Shown here: piece after piece, positions 16,676 through 25,178 of the stretch
Numbering within the stretch: the first letter of the stretch is position 1
How the letters are laid out: each line of letters begins with the position of its first letter
From: Stutzerimonas stutzeri
GTDB taxonomy: Bacteria > Pseudomonadota > Gammaproteobacteria > Pseudomonadales > Pseudomonadaceae
Length of the DNA: 64,000 nt
Assembly (NCBI GenBank): GCA_002339675.1
Contig: DDKB01000008.1
Span: forward strand, 124,001-188,000
Direction of reading: 5' to 3'
The notes under the pieces: generated by a model
Told to the model about the DNA's origin: nothing
Databases searched by the model: none
The model's input: the letters and a program-made list of their open reading frames with translations, nothing else
Program-made: the position numbers and the translations under genes

Positions 16676-18040
16676 ATGCCTATCGACCGACACGAAGCGC
16701 AAGCCTTTCTGGACGCACATCCCGAGGTGCGCTGCATCGAACTGTTTCTCATCGACGCCAATGGCATTCCGCGCGGCAAGCTGTTGCATCGCAACGAACT
16801 GCTGGCGATTTACGAGCACGGGCGGCCGCTGCCCAGCTCGATCCTGGCGTTGACGGTGCAGGGCACCGATGTCGAGGAGAGCGGGCTGGTCTGGGACGTC
16901 GCTGACGCCGACTGCTGGACCGAGCCGCTACCCGGCAGCCTGACCCTGCAACCCTGGCGCAACGCGCCGACCGGCCAGGTGCAGGTGAGCATGCACCCGA
17001 GCCGCGGGTTGCCGGCGGCAGTGGCTGATCCGCGGCATGTGCTCGTCCGTACGCTCGAGGCGTTGAAGGCCGACGGCTATCACCCGGTGATGGCGGTGGA
17101 GCTGGAGTTCTACCTGCTCGATCGCGAGCGCGACAGCGACGGTCGCCCGCAGCCGGCCCTGCAGGCCAACGGGGTCCGGCCGGGCGCGCCGCAGGTCTAT
17201 GGCGTTTATGAGCTGGAGCAGTTGCAGCCGTTTCTCGACGACCTCTACGTGGCCTGCGAAGTGCAAGGGCTGCCGGTGCGCACGGCCATTTCCGAATACG
17301 CGCCGGGCCAGCTGGAACTGACCCTCGAGCATCGGTTCGACGCGCTGCGGGCCATCGACGAGGGCGTGCGCTACAAGCGCCTGGTCAAGGGCGTGGCGAA
17401 CAAGCACGGGCTGACCGCCTGTTTCATGGCCAAGCCCTTCGGCGATCAGGCCGGCAGCGGCATGCACCTGCACCTTAGCCTGGCCGATGCCGAGGGCAAC
17501 AACCTGATGGCCTCGGACGACCCCTGCGGCACGCCGCTGTTGCGCCATGCCATCGGCGGCATGATGGCCACGCTCGACGATGCCCTGGCGATCTTCTGCC
17601 CCAACGCCAATTCCTTCCGCCGTTTCCAGGCCAACAGCTACGCGCCGCTGGCCCGTAGTTGGGGTGTCAACAACCGCACCGTCTCGTTCCGCGTCCCGGG
17701 CGGGCCGGCGGCCAGCCGGCACGTCGAACACCGCATCTGCGGCGCCGACGCCAACCCGTACCTCGCGGCAGCGGCGGTGCTGGCCGGCGCGCACCACGGC
17801 ATCCGCCATCAGCTCGACCCAGGCGCGCCGACCGTCGGCAACGGCTATGAGCAGGTCCGCGACACCCTGGCCACCGACTGGCTGACGGCGCTGCGCAACC
17901 TTGAGGCATCCGCCTGGGCGCGCGAGGCGTTCGGCGCCGGTTTCCTCGACGTGTTCCTGGCAATCAAGTGGGCCGAGTACCGCCAGTTCATGGGCGAAGT
18001 GAGCGAGCAGGACTGGCGCTGGTTCCTCAATCACGCGTGA
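16676..18040 (+). CDS. Glutamine synthetase family protein (gamma-glutamyl-amine ligase type)
   Basis: 454 residues. The GS catalytic domain is plain: VELEFYLLD (metal-binding Glu pair), FGDQAGSGMHLHLSLADAEGNNL, NSFRRFQANSYAPLARSWGVNNRTVSFRVPGG and RHVEHRICGADANPYLAAAAVL. It lacks features of housekeeping GlnA such as the adenylylation loop and resembles PuuA/GlnA-type gamma-glutamylation enzymes that ligate glutamate to amines or polyamines. It starts 9 bases after the aminotransferase and ends the operon. The context suggests a pathway where an amine or amino alcohol is gamma-glutamylated, oxidised and transaminated. Confidence 0.88.
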   Translation: MPIDRHEAQAFLDAHPEVRCIELFLIDANGIPRGKLLHRNELLAIYEHGRPLPSSILALTVQGTDVEESGLVWDVADADCWTEPLPGSLTLQPWRNAPTGQVQVSMHPSRGLPAAVADPRHVLVRTLEALKADGYHPVMAVELEFYLLDRERDSDGRPQPALQANGVRPGAPQVYGVYELEQLQPFLDDLYVACEVQGLPVRTAISEYAPGQLELTLEHRFDALRAIDEGVRYKRLVKGVANKHGLTACFMAKPFGDQAGSGMHLHLSLADAEGNNLMASDDPCGTPLLRHAIGGMMATLDDALAIFCPNANSFRRFQANSYAPLARSWGVNNRTVSFRVPGGPAASRHVEHRICGADANPYLAAAAVLAGAHHGIRHQLDPGAPTVGNGYEQVRDTLATDWLTALRNLEASAWAREAFGAGFLDVFLAIKWAEYRQFMGEVSEQDWRWFLNHA

Positions 18041-18099
18041 CTCTGCAGAGGCCGCGCCCCCACGTGACACCCGGGCGCGTTGCTTGAGGACAGTCCGGC

Positions 18100-18885
18100 T
18101 CAGCCATCGAGGCCCTGAAGGAAACGCTCGACCGTTGCCAGCACCAGGGCCGGCTGCTCCCGGTGCGGGACGTGCTGGCAGCCGTCAAGCAGCAGCCGCT
18201 CGACCGGGCCCCGGGCGAGCGCAGTGACCCGCTCCAGATGCGCCACGCTGCCGTATTCGTCGTCCCGGCCGTGAATGGCCAGCAGCGGACAGGCGATGGC
18301 CGGCGCGCTCTGCTCCAGCGTCCAGCCGGCGAAGCTCTCGGACAACCAGGTATCGATCCAGGCCGACAGAATCCAGTCGGCCTTGTCGCCGTGGTACTTG
18401 TTCAACCGATCGCGCTGGGCCGGCTCGGCGAAGGTTGCCTGCGCCTGACGGATGCCCTGCAGGGTGCGATCCTCGACGAACGCGAGCGCGGCCACCGTGA
18501 TCAGCGCGCGGCAATGCCGGGCATGGTGCGCCGCCACGCTCGCAGCCATGATGCCGCCGACGCTGTGGCCGAGGACGATGAACTCCTCGCTGTCCAGCGC
18601 CTGCCACACCGGTGGGAAGTAGCGCTCGGCTTCCTCGCGGATGAAGTGGTTCGACCAGCCACCCGGGTGCGCCGCCGAACGGCCATAGCCGAGGCGATCA
18701 TAGGCGATCACGTCGCGCCCGCTGGCGGCGGCCAGCTGCTCGGGAAAGTCGCGCCACAGCTCGACGCTGCCGAGCGAGTCATGGAGCAGGACGATGGGCG
18801 TCCGCCGCGATCCGGTGCGCCAGCGCCGGGCGAACACCTCACCGTCGGCAGTGGGAAGGAAGCGGTCTTCGGTAGCGATGTTCAT
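18100..18885 (-). CDS. Alpha/beta hydrolase
   Basis: 261 residues from the ATG at 18883-18885, which has AGGGA about 6 bases upstream. Canonical alpha/beta-hydrolase fold: oxyanion region VLLHDSLGSVELWRDF, nucleophile elbow GHSVGG, acid in AIHGRDDEYG, and catalytic His in GCQHVPHREQP. The replacement of the usual HGxx by HDSLGS is seen in some esterase/lactonase members. Substrate unknown. A strong terminator separates it from the upstream acyl-CoA synthetase gene, so it likely has its own promoter. Confidence 0.87.
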   Translation of the reverse strand: MNIATEDRFLPTADGEVFARRWRTGSRRTPIVLLHDSLGSVELWRDFPEQLAAASGRDVIAYDRLGYGRSAAHPGGWSNHFIREEAERYFPPVWQALDSEEFIVLGHSVGGIMAASVAAHHARHCRALITVAALAFVEDRTLQGIRQAQATFAEPAQRDRLNKYHGDKADWILSAWIDTWLSESFAGWTLEQSAPAIACPLLAIHGRDDEYGSVAHLERVTALARGPVERLLLDGCQHVPHREQPALVLATVERFLQGLDG

Positions 18886-18968
18886 GCGGTTCCCTGTGGC
18901 CGTGGCGGCCTCTGTGTTCGGCGGGCTGGCGGCTGTGCCCGGGCGCATTCGGGTTGGTGGGATCAGGC

Positions 18969-18995
18969 AAAAAAGTGCGGCCGCGGGGGCCGCAC
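18969..18995 (-). terminator. Rho-independent terminator of the acyl-CoA synthetase gene
   Basis: On the minus strand, GTGCGGCC-N5-GGCCGCAC forms a perfect 8-base stem (18975-18995) followed by six T. It lies 58 bases past the stop of the synthetase gene and upstream of the alpha/beta hydrolase. Confidence 0.9.
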
Positions 18996-19053
18996 AATCC
19001 CGTCACGCCACGGGCCGATCAGACGTCGATGTGCCGCCGGGCATCCGGGTGCC

Positions 19054-20694
19054 TCAGCTGGCGGCCTTGGTCGCGGCGGCCGGTTGCCCGGCGGCCTTTT
19101 CGCGGTCGCGCAGCAGGAAGCGCTGGATCTTGCCGCTCGGAGTCTTCGGCAGCTCCTTCACGAACTCGATTTCCCGCGGGTAGGCATGCGCGGACAGGCG
19201 TTGGCGGACATGCAGCTGCAGCTGTTCGGCCAGCGCCGGGTCGCCGGGGTGACTGGCGTGCAGCACGACAAAGGCTTTCACCAGCTCGGTGCGCTCGGGA
19301 TCGGGCTTGCCGATCACCGCCGCTTCGATCACCGCCGGGTGTTCCACCAGGGCGCTTTCCACATCGAACGGACCGACGCGGTAGCCGGAGGTGGTGATCA
19401 CGTCATCGGAACGGCCGACAAAGCTGATACTGCCGTCTTCGTTCAGCTCCACCGTGTCGCCGCTGAGGTAGTAGTCGCCGACGAAGGCCTTGGTCTTCGT
19501 CCCGACGTAGCCGCCGAACCAGAGCAACGGCGAGCGGCTGCGATCGAGCGCCAGCATGCCGGGAACCCCTGGCGCCAGTTCGCGCTGTTGATCGTCGAGC
19601 ACCACGACCCGGTGGCCCGGCATCGAATAGCCCGCCGCGCCAATGCTGACGTTGTGGCGCAGGGCGTGGTGGTTGCACAGCACCATGCCCAGTTCGGTCT
19701 GGCCGTAGTGGTCGTGGATGGCGCAACCCAGGCCACTGGCGAACCAGCGTATGACTTCCGGCGTGAGCGGCTCGCCGGCACTGCTGACGGCGCGCAGCTG
19801 GCCCTTGAGGCAGGCCTCAACCTCGTTGCGCGAGGCCAGCAGCAGGCGAAACGCGGTGGGCGAGCCGGCCATGTTGGTGATGCCGTATTCATTGACGACG
19901 CTACAGGTGCTGTCGACCGTGAAGCCGCCCTCGTAGAACAGCGTGCTGTGGCCCATGGCGAGCGGCCCGGTGACGGCGTAGTACAGCCCGTAGGCCCAGC
20001 CCGGGTCGGCGATGTTCCAGAAATTGTCTTCCGGGCGCAGGTCAACCGCGTCGCGCATGTAGGTGACGAACGCGACGATGGCTTTGAGTGGGACATGCAG
20101 CTGCTTGGCCGGGCCGGTGGTGCCAGAGGTGAACATGGCGAGGAAGGGCGCCTCACCGTCGAGCAGCACGGGGGCGAAGTCGGCTGACTGGCGCTTGAGC
20201 TGGGTCCAGAAGTCCTCGGTCTCGTCACCGACCACCAGCCGGCGCGGCGCGGCGTCGATGGCGTCGAGCTTGTCGCGGTTGGCTGTGTCGGTCACCACCA
20301 GGCGGGCGCCGGATTCCTTGATGCGGTGCTCGACCGCCTTGGGTCCGAACGCGGTGAACAGCGGCTGGTAGATGGCGCCGGCCCGCCAGGTCCCGAGGAT
20401 GGTGATCAGCAGTTCGGGAGTGCGCGGCAACAGGCCGGCAACGGTGTCGCCCGGCTGAATGCCGTAGCTGGAGAGGAGGTTGGCGAAGCGCGCCGCGGCG
20501 TCCTTCAACTGGGCGAAGGTCCAGCTGGCCCGCTCGCCGTCGCGGCCTTCCCAGATCAGGGCGACCTTGTCCGAATCGGCGTGGCGGTCGCAGCATTCGA
20601 TGCAGGCGTTCATTGCTAACAGGTCGCCGTCGAGGATGGCCGAGACTGTCTGGTCGTAATCGAACTCACTGGCCGCAGTGGCATAGTCGCGCAT
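19054..20694 (-). CDS. AMP-dependent acyl-CoA synthetase
   Basis: 546 residues, ANL superfamily. Motifs in order: P-loop FLAMFTSGTTGPAKQLHVP (about 187-205), aromatic motif NIADPGWAYGLYYAVTGPLAMG, GQTELGMV, YLSGDTVELNEDGSISFVGRSDDVITTSGYRVGPFDVE, and the catalytic Lys in LPKTPSGKIQRFLLR near the C-terminus. It adenylates a carboxylic acid and transfers it to CoA. The W-containing aromatic motif and the length fit acetyl/propionyl or medium-chain acid ligases. It is monocistronic, with a strong terminator downstream. Confidence 0.9.
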   Translation of the reverse strand: MRDYATAASEFDYDQTVSAILDGDLLAMNACIECCDRHADSDKVALIWEGRDGERASWTFAQLKDAAARFANLLSSYGIQPGDTVAGLLPRTPELLITILGTWRAGAIYQPLFTAFGPKAVEHRIKESGARLVVTDTANRDKLDAIDAAPRRLVVGDETEDFWTQLKRQSADFAPVLLDGEAPFLAMFTSGTTGPAKQLHVPLKAIVAFVTYMRDAVDLRPEDNFWNIADPGWAYGLYYAVTGPLAMGHSTLFYEGGFTVDSTCSVVNEYGITNMAGSPTAFRLLLASRNEVEACLKGQLRAVSSAGEPLTPEVIRWFASGLGCAIHDHYGQTELGMVLCNHHALRHNVSIGAAGYSMPGHRVVVLDDQQRELAPGVPGMLALDRSRSPLLWFGGYVGTKTKAFVGDYYLSGDTVELNEDGSISFVGRSDDVITTSGYRVGPFDVESALVEHPAVIEAAVIGKPDPERTELVKAFVVLHASHPGDPALAEQLQLHVRQRLSAHAYPREIEFVKELPKTPSGKIQRFLLRDREKAAGQPAAATKAAS

Positions 20695-20890
20695 GGCGGG
20701 CTCCTGATTTTCTTGTTATGGATGCCCGGATAGTGGCGCTGCCTGCGGTCGGCAACAATGGCAAAAGCCGGCAAAGTGGATGAGCGGTTTGGACAAACTC
20801 ATCTGGCCAGCGAGCGACACGCGGCGCGCACGAATCCGGCGGATTCGCCTCGAAAGAAAGAGCCATTGGCGGCTCAGCCGGAGGAGTTTC

Positions 20891-21100
20891 ATGAGTATCG
20901 ATCCGCTCGACCGTCCCCACGACCAGCAACCCGTCCCGGGCCAGGACCAGAACCCCAGCCATTCACCAGAACCCGACTTCATCACCGATAACCCGGATGT
21001 GCAGCCGGGCTCCGGTAGCGGGGCAGAGCGCCCCGAGCGGCCCGCTCGGCGGCCTGAGCCGGACCCGAACGAGCCCGGCTTGGGTAATCCATTGCCCTGA
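20891..21100 (+). CDS. Small Pro/Asp-rich hypothetical protein
   Basis: 69 residues from the ATG at 20891, with GGAGGAG 6 bases upstream, one of the best ribosome sites in the window. The sequence is strongly hydrophilic and Pro-rich (SIDPLDRPHDQQPVPGQDQNPSHSPEPDF, then a Glu/Arg/Pro-rich end PNEPGLGNPLP) and is probably intrinsically disordered. No signal peptide or membrane helix. The (GCCCA)8 repeat and terminator follow its stop directly, supporting a real short transcription unit. Function unknown. Confidence 0.65.
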   Translation: MSIDPLDRPHDQQPVPGQDQNPSHSPEPDFITDNPDVQPGSGSGAERPERPARRPEPDPNEPGLGNPLP

Positions 21101-21115
21101 CCCAGTGGCGCGTCA

Positions 21116-21155
21116 GCCCAGCCCAGCCCAGCCCAGCCCAGCCCAGCCCAGCCCA
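21116..21155 (+). repeat. Eight tandem GCCCA pentamers
   Basis: Eight perfect head-to-tail copies of GCCCA directly after the small Pro-rich gene. The last copy is the left arm of the terminator that follows, so the array looks like slippage expansion of a terminator arm. Copy number is likely to vary between strains. Confidence 0.95.
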
Positions 21156-21170
21156 ATGCTGGGCTTTTTT
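21150..21170 (+). terminator. Rho-independent terminator
   Basis: AGCCCA-ATGC-TGGGCT stem-loop (21150-21165) followed by a run of T to 21170. Any upstream GCCCA copy could also pair with the single TGGGCT arm, giving alternative hairpins with larger loops. Confidence 0.88.
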
Positions 21171-21263
21171 AGGCGCGGCTGTTCGACTCAGCCTTCAGTA
21201 GCCGACCGCCTCCGACGGAGGTGTGTTGGCCTTAAGACCCGCTTGCATCGGTGTGTTGGATAA

Positions 21264-21291
21264 TTGACTTACTTTTAGTAAGTGATAGTAT
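21264..21291 (+). promoter_or_regulatory. Promoter with embedded palindrome upstream of the diguanylate cyclase
   Basis: TTGACT (21264-21269), 16 bases, TAGTAT (21286-21291), in an AT-rich island about 100 bases before the cyclase start. The perfect dyad ACTTACT-TTT-AGTAAGT (21267-21283) overlaps the -35 element and fills most of the spacer, an arrangement expected of a repressor operator of TetR or similar type. No cognate regulator gene lies nearby. Confidence 0.5.
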
Positions 21292-21383
21292 TTTGACATC
21301 ATTCTGCGTCACGCGCGGTCGTGGTCCAGTGATCACACTCGGTTCGGCGGGTGCGCTACCCAATCTCAATCTGGAGTTGGTAA

Positions 21384-22913
21384 TTGTTCCGACGCTGTTC
21401 TATCGAGACCAAGGCTGGGCTCATTGCGGTCGTTGCATTGACGGTGACCCTGTTGCCCATGTGGCTCACGCTCCATGCCTGGCTCAAGCATGAGCGCCAA
21501 CTGGTGCAACAGGCGGCTGGAAATGACGCCATGAACCTCGCCGTTGCCTTCGAGGAGCATGTACACAGTGTCGTCCGTTATGCCGATGCCCTCCTGCTGG
21601 ACACCCGAGAGCACCTGGAGACGGACCCGGACGCCTTCCGGCGGTTGGTGCATAGAGAACTGCATCGGGACGGCAACATGGTGGCGCAGTTCGCGCTGAT
21701 CGCTGCCAATGGACGGCTGACCGAGTCCTCGATCCAGTCGGATCGCGATGTCGATCTCAGCGATCGCGAGCATTTTCGGGTTCACCGTGACAATCCTGGC
21801 CGGGATCAGCTGTTCGTCAGTAAACCGGTGCTGGGTCGTGTATCCGGCATCTGGTCCATTCAGCTCACCAGAGCGGTCTTCAAGCACGGAACATTTGACG
21901 GCGTGCTCGTGTTATCCATGCCGGTCGCTTTTTTCACTGACTTCTACAAGCAGATCAATGTGGGGCAGCGGGGTCTCATCGCTCTGGTGGGCCTCGACGG
22001 GGTCCCTCGCGCTGCCGCCTCCAAGGGCACCATCGCCGGCCGACTGGACACGATGATCGTCCCGGCCGACAGGCCGTATTTCGATCCGCGATTGCCCACG
22101 CATGGTTTCTATTTCGGGCCGAGCGCCCTTGACCAAACCGAGCGGCTGACCGCCTATCGCCGTTTAGCCGACGCGGGGCTGGTCGTGCTCGTCCAGCTCT
22201 CTCCCGCGGACTATCTGGCGGCGGCGGAGGAGCGTCGGCAGTTCCTCCAATTCTGCGCGGCGGCAATTTCCGCGCTGTTGCTCGCTTTTGCGGCTTACCT
22301 GTACTTCGCGACCAGAAGGCATCTGACCAACACGGCAGCACTCAGAACCGCTCACGATTCGCTGCAGCAGATCATCAACATCGACCTGCTGACTGGCGCA
22401 CGAAGCAGACGCGATTTTCTCGCAACGCTGGACAACGAAACGACGCGTGCGCAGCGCCACCTGACACCCTTGAGTCTGGTGCTGCTGGATATCGACCTCT
22501 TCAAACGTGTGAACGATACCTACGGGCATCCGATCGGCGATGTCGTGCTGAAGCGGCTCTCCGAAATGTGTCGCGACATGCTTCGCGCCCATGACGTTTT
22601 CGGCAGGCTGGGCGGTGAAGAGTTTGGCTTGATCCTTCCCCACACGGACGGTGACAGCGCGATGCTTGTCGCCGAGAAGCTGAGGGAAGTCGTCGAACGC
22701 ACCGTCATCGACACCGTACGGGGGCCGATCAGCATCAGCTTGAGCGCGGGCATCGCGTCTGCGGACCAGGTCGCCTATGACCCTGGCCGCCTTATCGTCC
22801 GCGCTGACGACGCGCTTTATACCGCCAAGCAGACCGGCCGGAACAAAGTCTGCATGGCGCCGGCCGAAGAAAATCCTGCTTCACCTGGCGGGCCCGAACA
22901 GGTCGGCGCCTAG
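21384..22913 (+). CDS. Membrane diguanylate cyclase with dCache-type sensor
   Basis: 509 residues. A TM helix near residues 12-33, a periplasmic Cache-like sensor (about 40-280; LSDREHFRVHRDNPGRDQLFVSKPVLGRVSGIWSIQLTRAV is typical), a second TM (FLQFCAAAISALLLAFAAYLYFA), and a GGDEF domain from about 335. The active site is GGEEF, and RAHD five residues before it matches the RxxD inhibitory site for product feedback. NVND-type residues appear in DIDLFKRVNDTYGHPIGD. It should make c-di-GMP in response to an external small molecule. The start is a TTG at 21384 with GGAG 8 bases upstream. Confidence 0.9.
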   Translation: MFRRCSIETKAGLIAVVALTVTLLPMWLTLHAWLKHERQLVQQAAGNDAMNLAVAFEEHVHSVVRYADALLLDTREHLETDPDAFRRLVHRELHRDGNMVAQFALIAANGRLTESSIQSDRDVDLSDREHFRVHRDNPGRDQLFVSKPVLGRVSGIWSIQLTRAVFKHGTFDGVLVLSMPVAFFTDFYKQINVGQRGLIALVGLDGVPRAAASKGTIAGRLDTMIVPADRPYFDPRLPTHGFYFGPSALDQTERLTAYRRLADAGLVVLVQLSPADYLAAAEERRQFLQFCAAAISALLLAFAAYLYFATRRHLTNTAALRTAHDSLQQIINIDLLTGARSRRDFLATLDNETTRAQRHLTPLSLVLLDIDLFKRVNDTYGHPIGDVVLKRLSEMCRDMLRAHDVFGRLGGEEFGLILPHTDGDSAMLVAEKLREVVERTVIDTVRGPISISLSAGIASADQVAYDPGRLIVRADDALYTAKQTGRNKVCMAPAEENPASPGGPEQVGA

Positions 22914-22934
22914 CACTTCCGCATCGCGGCTGTG

Positions 22935-23732
22935 TCAGGCTCCCGCAGGAATGGCCGCCGACCCACCCAGCCGCTCGCTGATTCGCTGCGCGACGGCCAA
23001 TAGCCGCTGCGCATGCAAGCCGCCGGGTTCGGCCATGAACCCCGGTTCGGCGCCAACCACAGTGACCACACCGGCCAGGCGCTGCTGTGCGCTGAAGACT
23101 GGGGCGGACAGGGCATTGACCCCGGCCATCAGCAGGCCGTGCACTGCCTGTACATGGCTGCGTTGCAAGTCGCGCATGCCCTCCTGCAGGGCGTCGGCGG
23201 ACGGCGCCGAGGGTGCCTGCATCTCAGCCTCGCGGAGCGGCGCGGTTTCGGCGTCCGGCAGGAAAGCGTTGAACACCAGCCCGGTAGACGAGCCCAGCAG
23301 CGGCAATACCGAGCCGACCTGGGTTACCAGCGTCACTGCACGCAGGGCCTGCTCGACATGCACCACAGCCGGGCCGCGGTTGCCCCAGACGGCGAGAAAG
23401 CAGGTTTCGTTCAGCTCGTCGCGCAGCGCGGCCAGGTGCGGCGTCGCCACCTTCACCACATCCAGCCTGCCCAGCGCGGCGAGGCCGACGAACAGCGCGG
23501 CGCGTCCCAGCCCGTAGTGGTTGGTCAGCGGATCCTGCTCGGCAAAACCGCTGGCCATCAACGCTTGCAGGTAGCGATGCACCTTGCTCGCCGGCATGCC
23601 GACGTGCTCGGCCAGGCGTGACAGCGAGGTGGCCGGCGCCAGCTCGGCGAGGGCGGTAAGGATGTCGGTGCCGACTTCGGCCGCCTGTACTTTCTGGCGG
23701 CGTGGTGCCGTATCCGCAATGCTGTCTGCCAT
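22935..23732 (-). CDS. hmgR: IclR-family regulator, probable homogentisate pathway repressor
   Basis: 265 residues. N-terminal winged HTH (ILTALAELAPATSLSRLAEHVGMPASKVHRYLQALMASGFAEQDPLTNHYGLG, about 24-76) and an IclR-type effector domain with ETCFLAVWGNRGPAVVHVEQA and GLLMAGVNALSAPVFSAQQRLAGVVTVVGAEP. It is divergent from hmgA, exactly as hmgR is placed in pseudomonads, where homogentisate relieves repression. A perfect 9-base inverted repeat at the hmgA promoter is the likely binding site, and a closely similar one occurs at the hpd promoter. It is convergent with the cyclase gene, 21 bases away. Confidence 0.87.
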   Translation of the reverse strand: MADSIADTAPRRQKVQAAEVGTDILTALAELAPATSLSRLAEHVGMPASKVHRYLQALMASGFAEQDPLTNHYGLGRAALFVGLAALGRLDVVKVATPHLAALRDELNETCFLAVWGNRGPAVVHVEQALRAVTLVTQVGSVLPLLGSSTGLVFNAFLPDAETAPLREAEMQAPSAPSADALQEGMRDLQRSHVQAVHGLLMAGVNALSAPVFSAQQRLAGVVTVVGAEPGFMAEPGGLHAQRLLAVAQRISERLGGSAAIPAGA

Positions 23733-23782
23733 CGGTTCGGGTGCCTGTTTGGATGCTTGCCGGAGGAGGCGCTGTTTATAGC

Positions 23783-23833
23783 TTGACGCCCCTGTGAGTT
23801 CAAATTACTTTTTGCGTAACCGAATTACGCAAA
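23783..23833 (+). promoter_or_regulatory. hmgA promoter and HmgR operator
   Basis: TTGACG (23783-23788), 17 bases, TACTTT (23806-23811). TTTGCGTAA-N5-TTACGCAAA (23811-23833) is a perfect inverted repeat covering the expected transcription start, 12 bases before the hmgA ATG. This placement fits repression by the divergently encoded IclR protein. It matches the repeat at 6561-6583. Confidence 0.7.
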
Positions 23834-23845
23834 GTGAGCATCGGC

Positions 23846-25162
23846 ATGCAAGCACAACAACAAGACCGCGACGACGCCCATGGCCTGCGCGTCGGCTACC
23901 AGTCCGGCTTTGGCAACGAGTTCAGCAGCGAGGCGCTGCCCGGGGCATTGCCGGTCGGGCAGAACTCGCCGCAGCGGGTGCCATACGGGCTCTTTACCGA
24001 GCTGCTGTCCGGGACCGCCTTCACCGTGCCGCGCAGCGAGGCGCGGCGGACCTGGCTGTACCGCATCCGCCCCTCGGCTCATCATGGCCAGTACCAGCGC
24101 ATGACGCGGCAGCTGGGCAGCGAACTGGGGCCGGTGACGCCCAACCGCCTGCGCTGGAATCCCGAGCCGTTTCCCTCCAATGCCACCGATTTCATCGACG
24201 GGCTGAGCGCCATCGCCGCCAATGCCGAGCCTGGCCAGCCCGCCGGGGCGAGCCTCTACCGCTATGCGGCCAACCAGTCCATGGAGCGGGTGTTCTTCAA
24301 CGCCGATGGCGAGCTGCTGCTGGTGCCGCAGCAGGGCGCCCTGCGCCTGGTGACCGAGCTGGGCGTGCTGCATGTGGCACCGCTGGAGATCGCGGTGATC
24401 CCGCGCGGCATGCGCTTTCGCGTCGAGCTGGCCGACGCCACCGCGCGTGGCTACGTCTGCGAGAATCACGGCTGCGCGTTGCGGCTGCCGGACCTCGGTC
24501 CCATCGGCAGCAACGGCCTGGCCAATCCGCGCGACTTCCTGACGCCGGTTGCGCGTTTCGAGGAACGCGACGAGCCGGTCGAACTGGTGCAGAAATTCCT
24601 TGGCGAGCTGTGGACCACCACGCTGGATCATTCACCGCTGGACGTGGTCGCCTGGCATGGCAACAACGTGCCCTACAAATACGACCTGCGCCGTTTCAAC
24701 ACCATCGGCACGGTGAGCTTCGATCATCCCGACCCCTCCATCTTCACGGTGCTGACCTCGCCGAGCGCCATCCATGGCATGGCCAACATCGACTTCGTAA
24801 TCTTCCCGCCGCGCTGGGTGGTGGCGGAAAACACCTTCAGGCCGCCGTGGTTCCATCGCAACCTGATGAACGAGTTCATGGGCCTGATCGATGGTGCCTA
24901 CGACGCCAAGGCCGACGGCTTCGCCCCCGGCGGCGCGTCGCTGCACAACTGCATGAGCGCCCACGGCCCGGACAGGATATCGACGGAGCAGGCGATCAAC
25001 GCCGAACTCAAACCCCACAAGATCGAGAACACCATGGCCTTCATGTTTGAAACCGGCCAGGTGCTGCGTGCCACGCGCCAGGCGCTGGAGAGCCCGCTGT
25101 TGCAGAGCGACTACGACAGCTGCTGGGCCGGCCTGGCCAAGACGTTCCAGAACCCGAAATGA
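23846..25162 (+). CDS. hmgA: Homogentisate 1,2-dioxygenase
   Basis: 438 residues from the ATG at 23846; an in-frame GTG at 23834 abuts the operator and is less likely. It opens the ring of homogentisate to maleylacetoacetate with Fe(II) and O2. Family hallmarks are YQSGFGNEFSSEALPGALPVGQNSPQRVPYGLF near the N-terminus, NATDFIDGL, the cupin region GNNVPYKYDLRRFNTIGTVSFDHPDPSIFTVLTSPS, and the metal-ligand region WFHRNLMNEFMGLIDGAYDAK, SLHNCMSAHGPD and ENTMAFMFET. fahA follows 16 bases downstream. Confidence 0.97.
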   Translation: MQAQQQDRDDAHGLRVGYQSGFGNEFSSEALPGALPVGQNSPQRVPYGLFTELLSGTAFTVPRSEARRTWLYRIRPSAHHGQYQRMTRQLGSELGPVTPNRLRWNPEPFPSNATDFIDGLSAIAANAEPGQPAGASLYRYAANQSMERVFFNADGELLLVPQQGALRLVTELGVLHVAPLEIAVIPRGMRFRVELADATARGYVCENHGCALRLPDLGPIGSNGLANPRDFLTPVARFEERDEPVELVQKFLGELWTTTLDHSPLDVVAWHGNNVPYKYDLRRFNTIGTVSFDHPDPSIFTVLTSPSAIHGMANIDFVIFPPRWVVAENTFRPPWFHRNLMNEFMGLIDGAYDAKADGFAPGGASLHNCMSAHGPDRISTEQAINAELKPHKIENTMAFMFETGQVLRATRQALESPLLQSDYDSCWAGLAKTFQNPK

Positions 25163-25178
25163 CAGGACGGCACAGACC

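Noticed and set aside
18163..20187. A 674-codon plus-strand open frame opposite the hydrolase and acyl-CoA synthetase genes
   Set aside because: It crosses two well-supported minus-strand genes and a strong terminator, and its protein shows no motif. It is a mirror frame caused by high GC at third positions.
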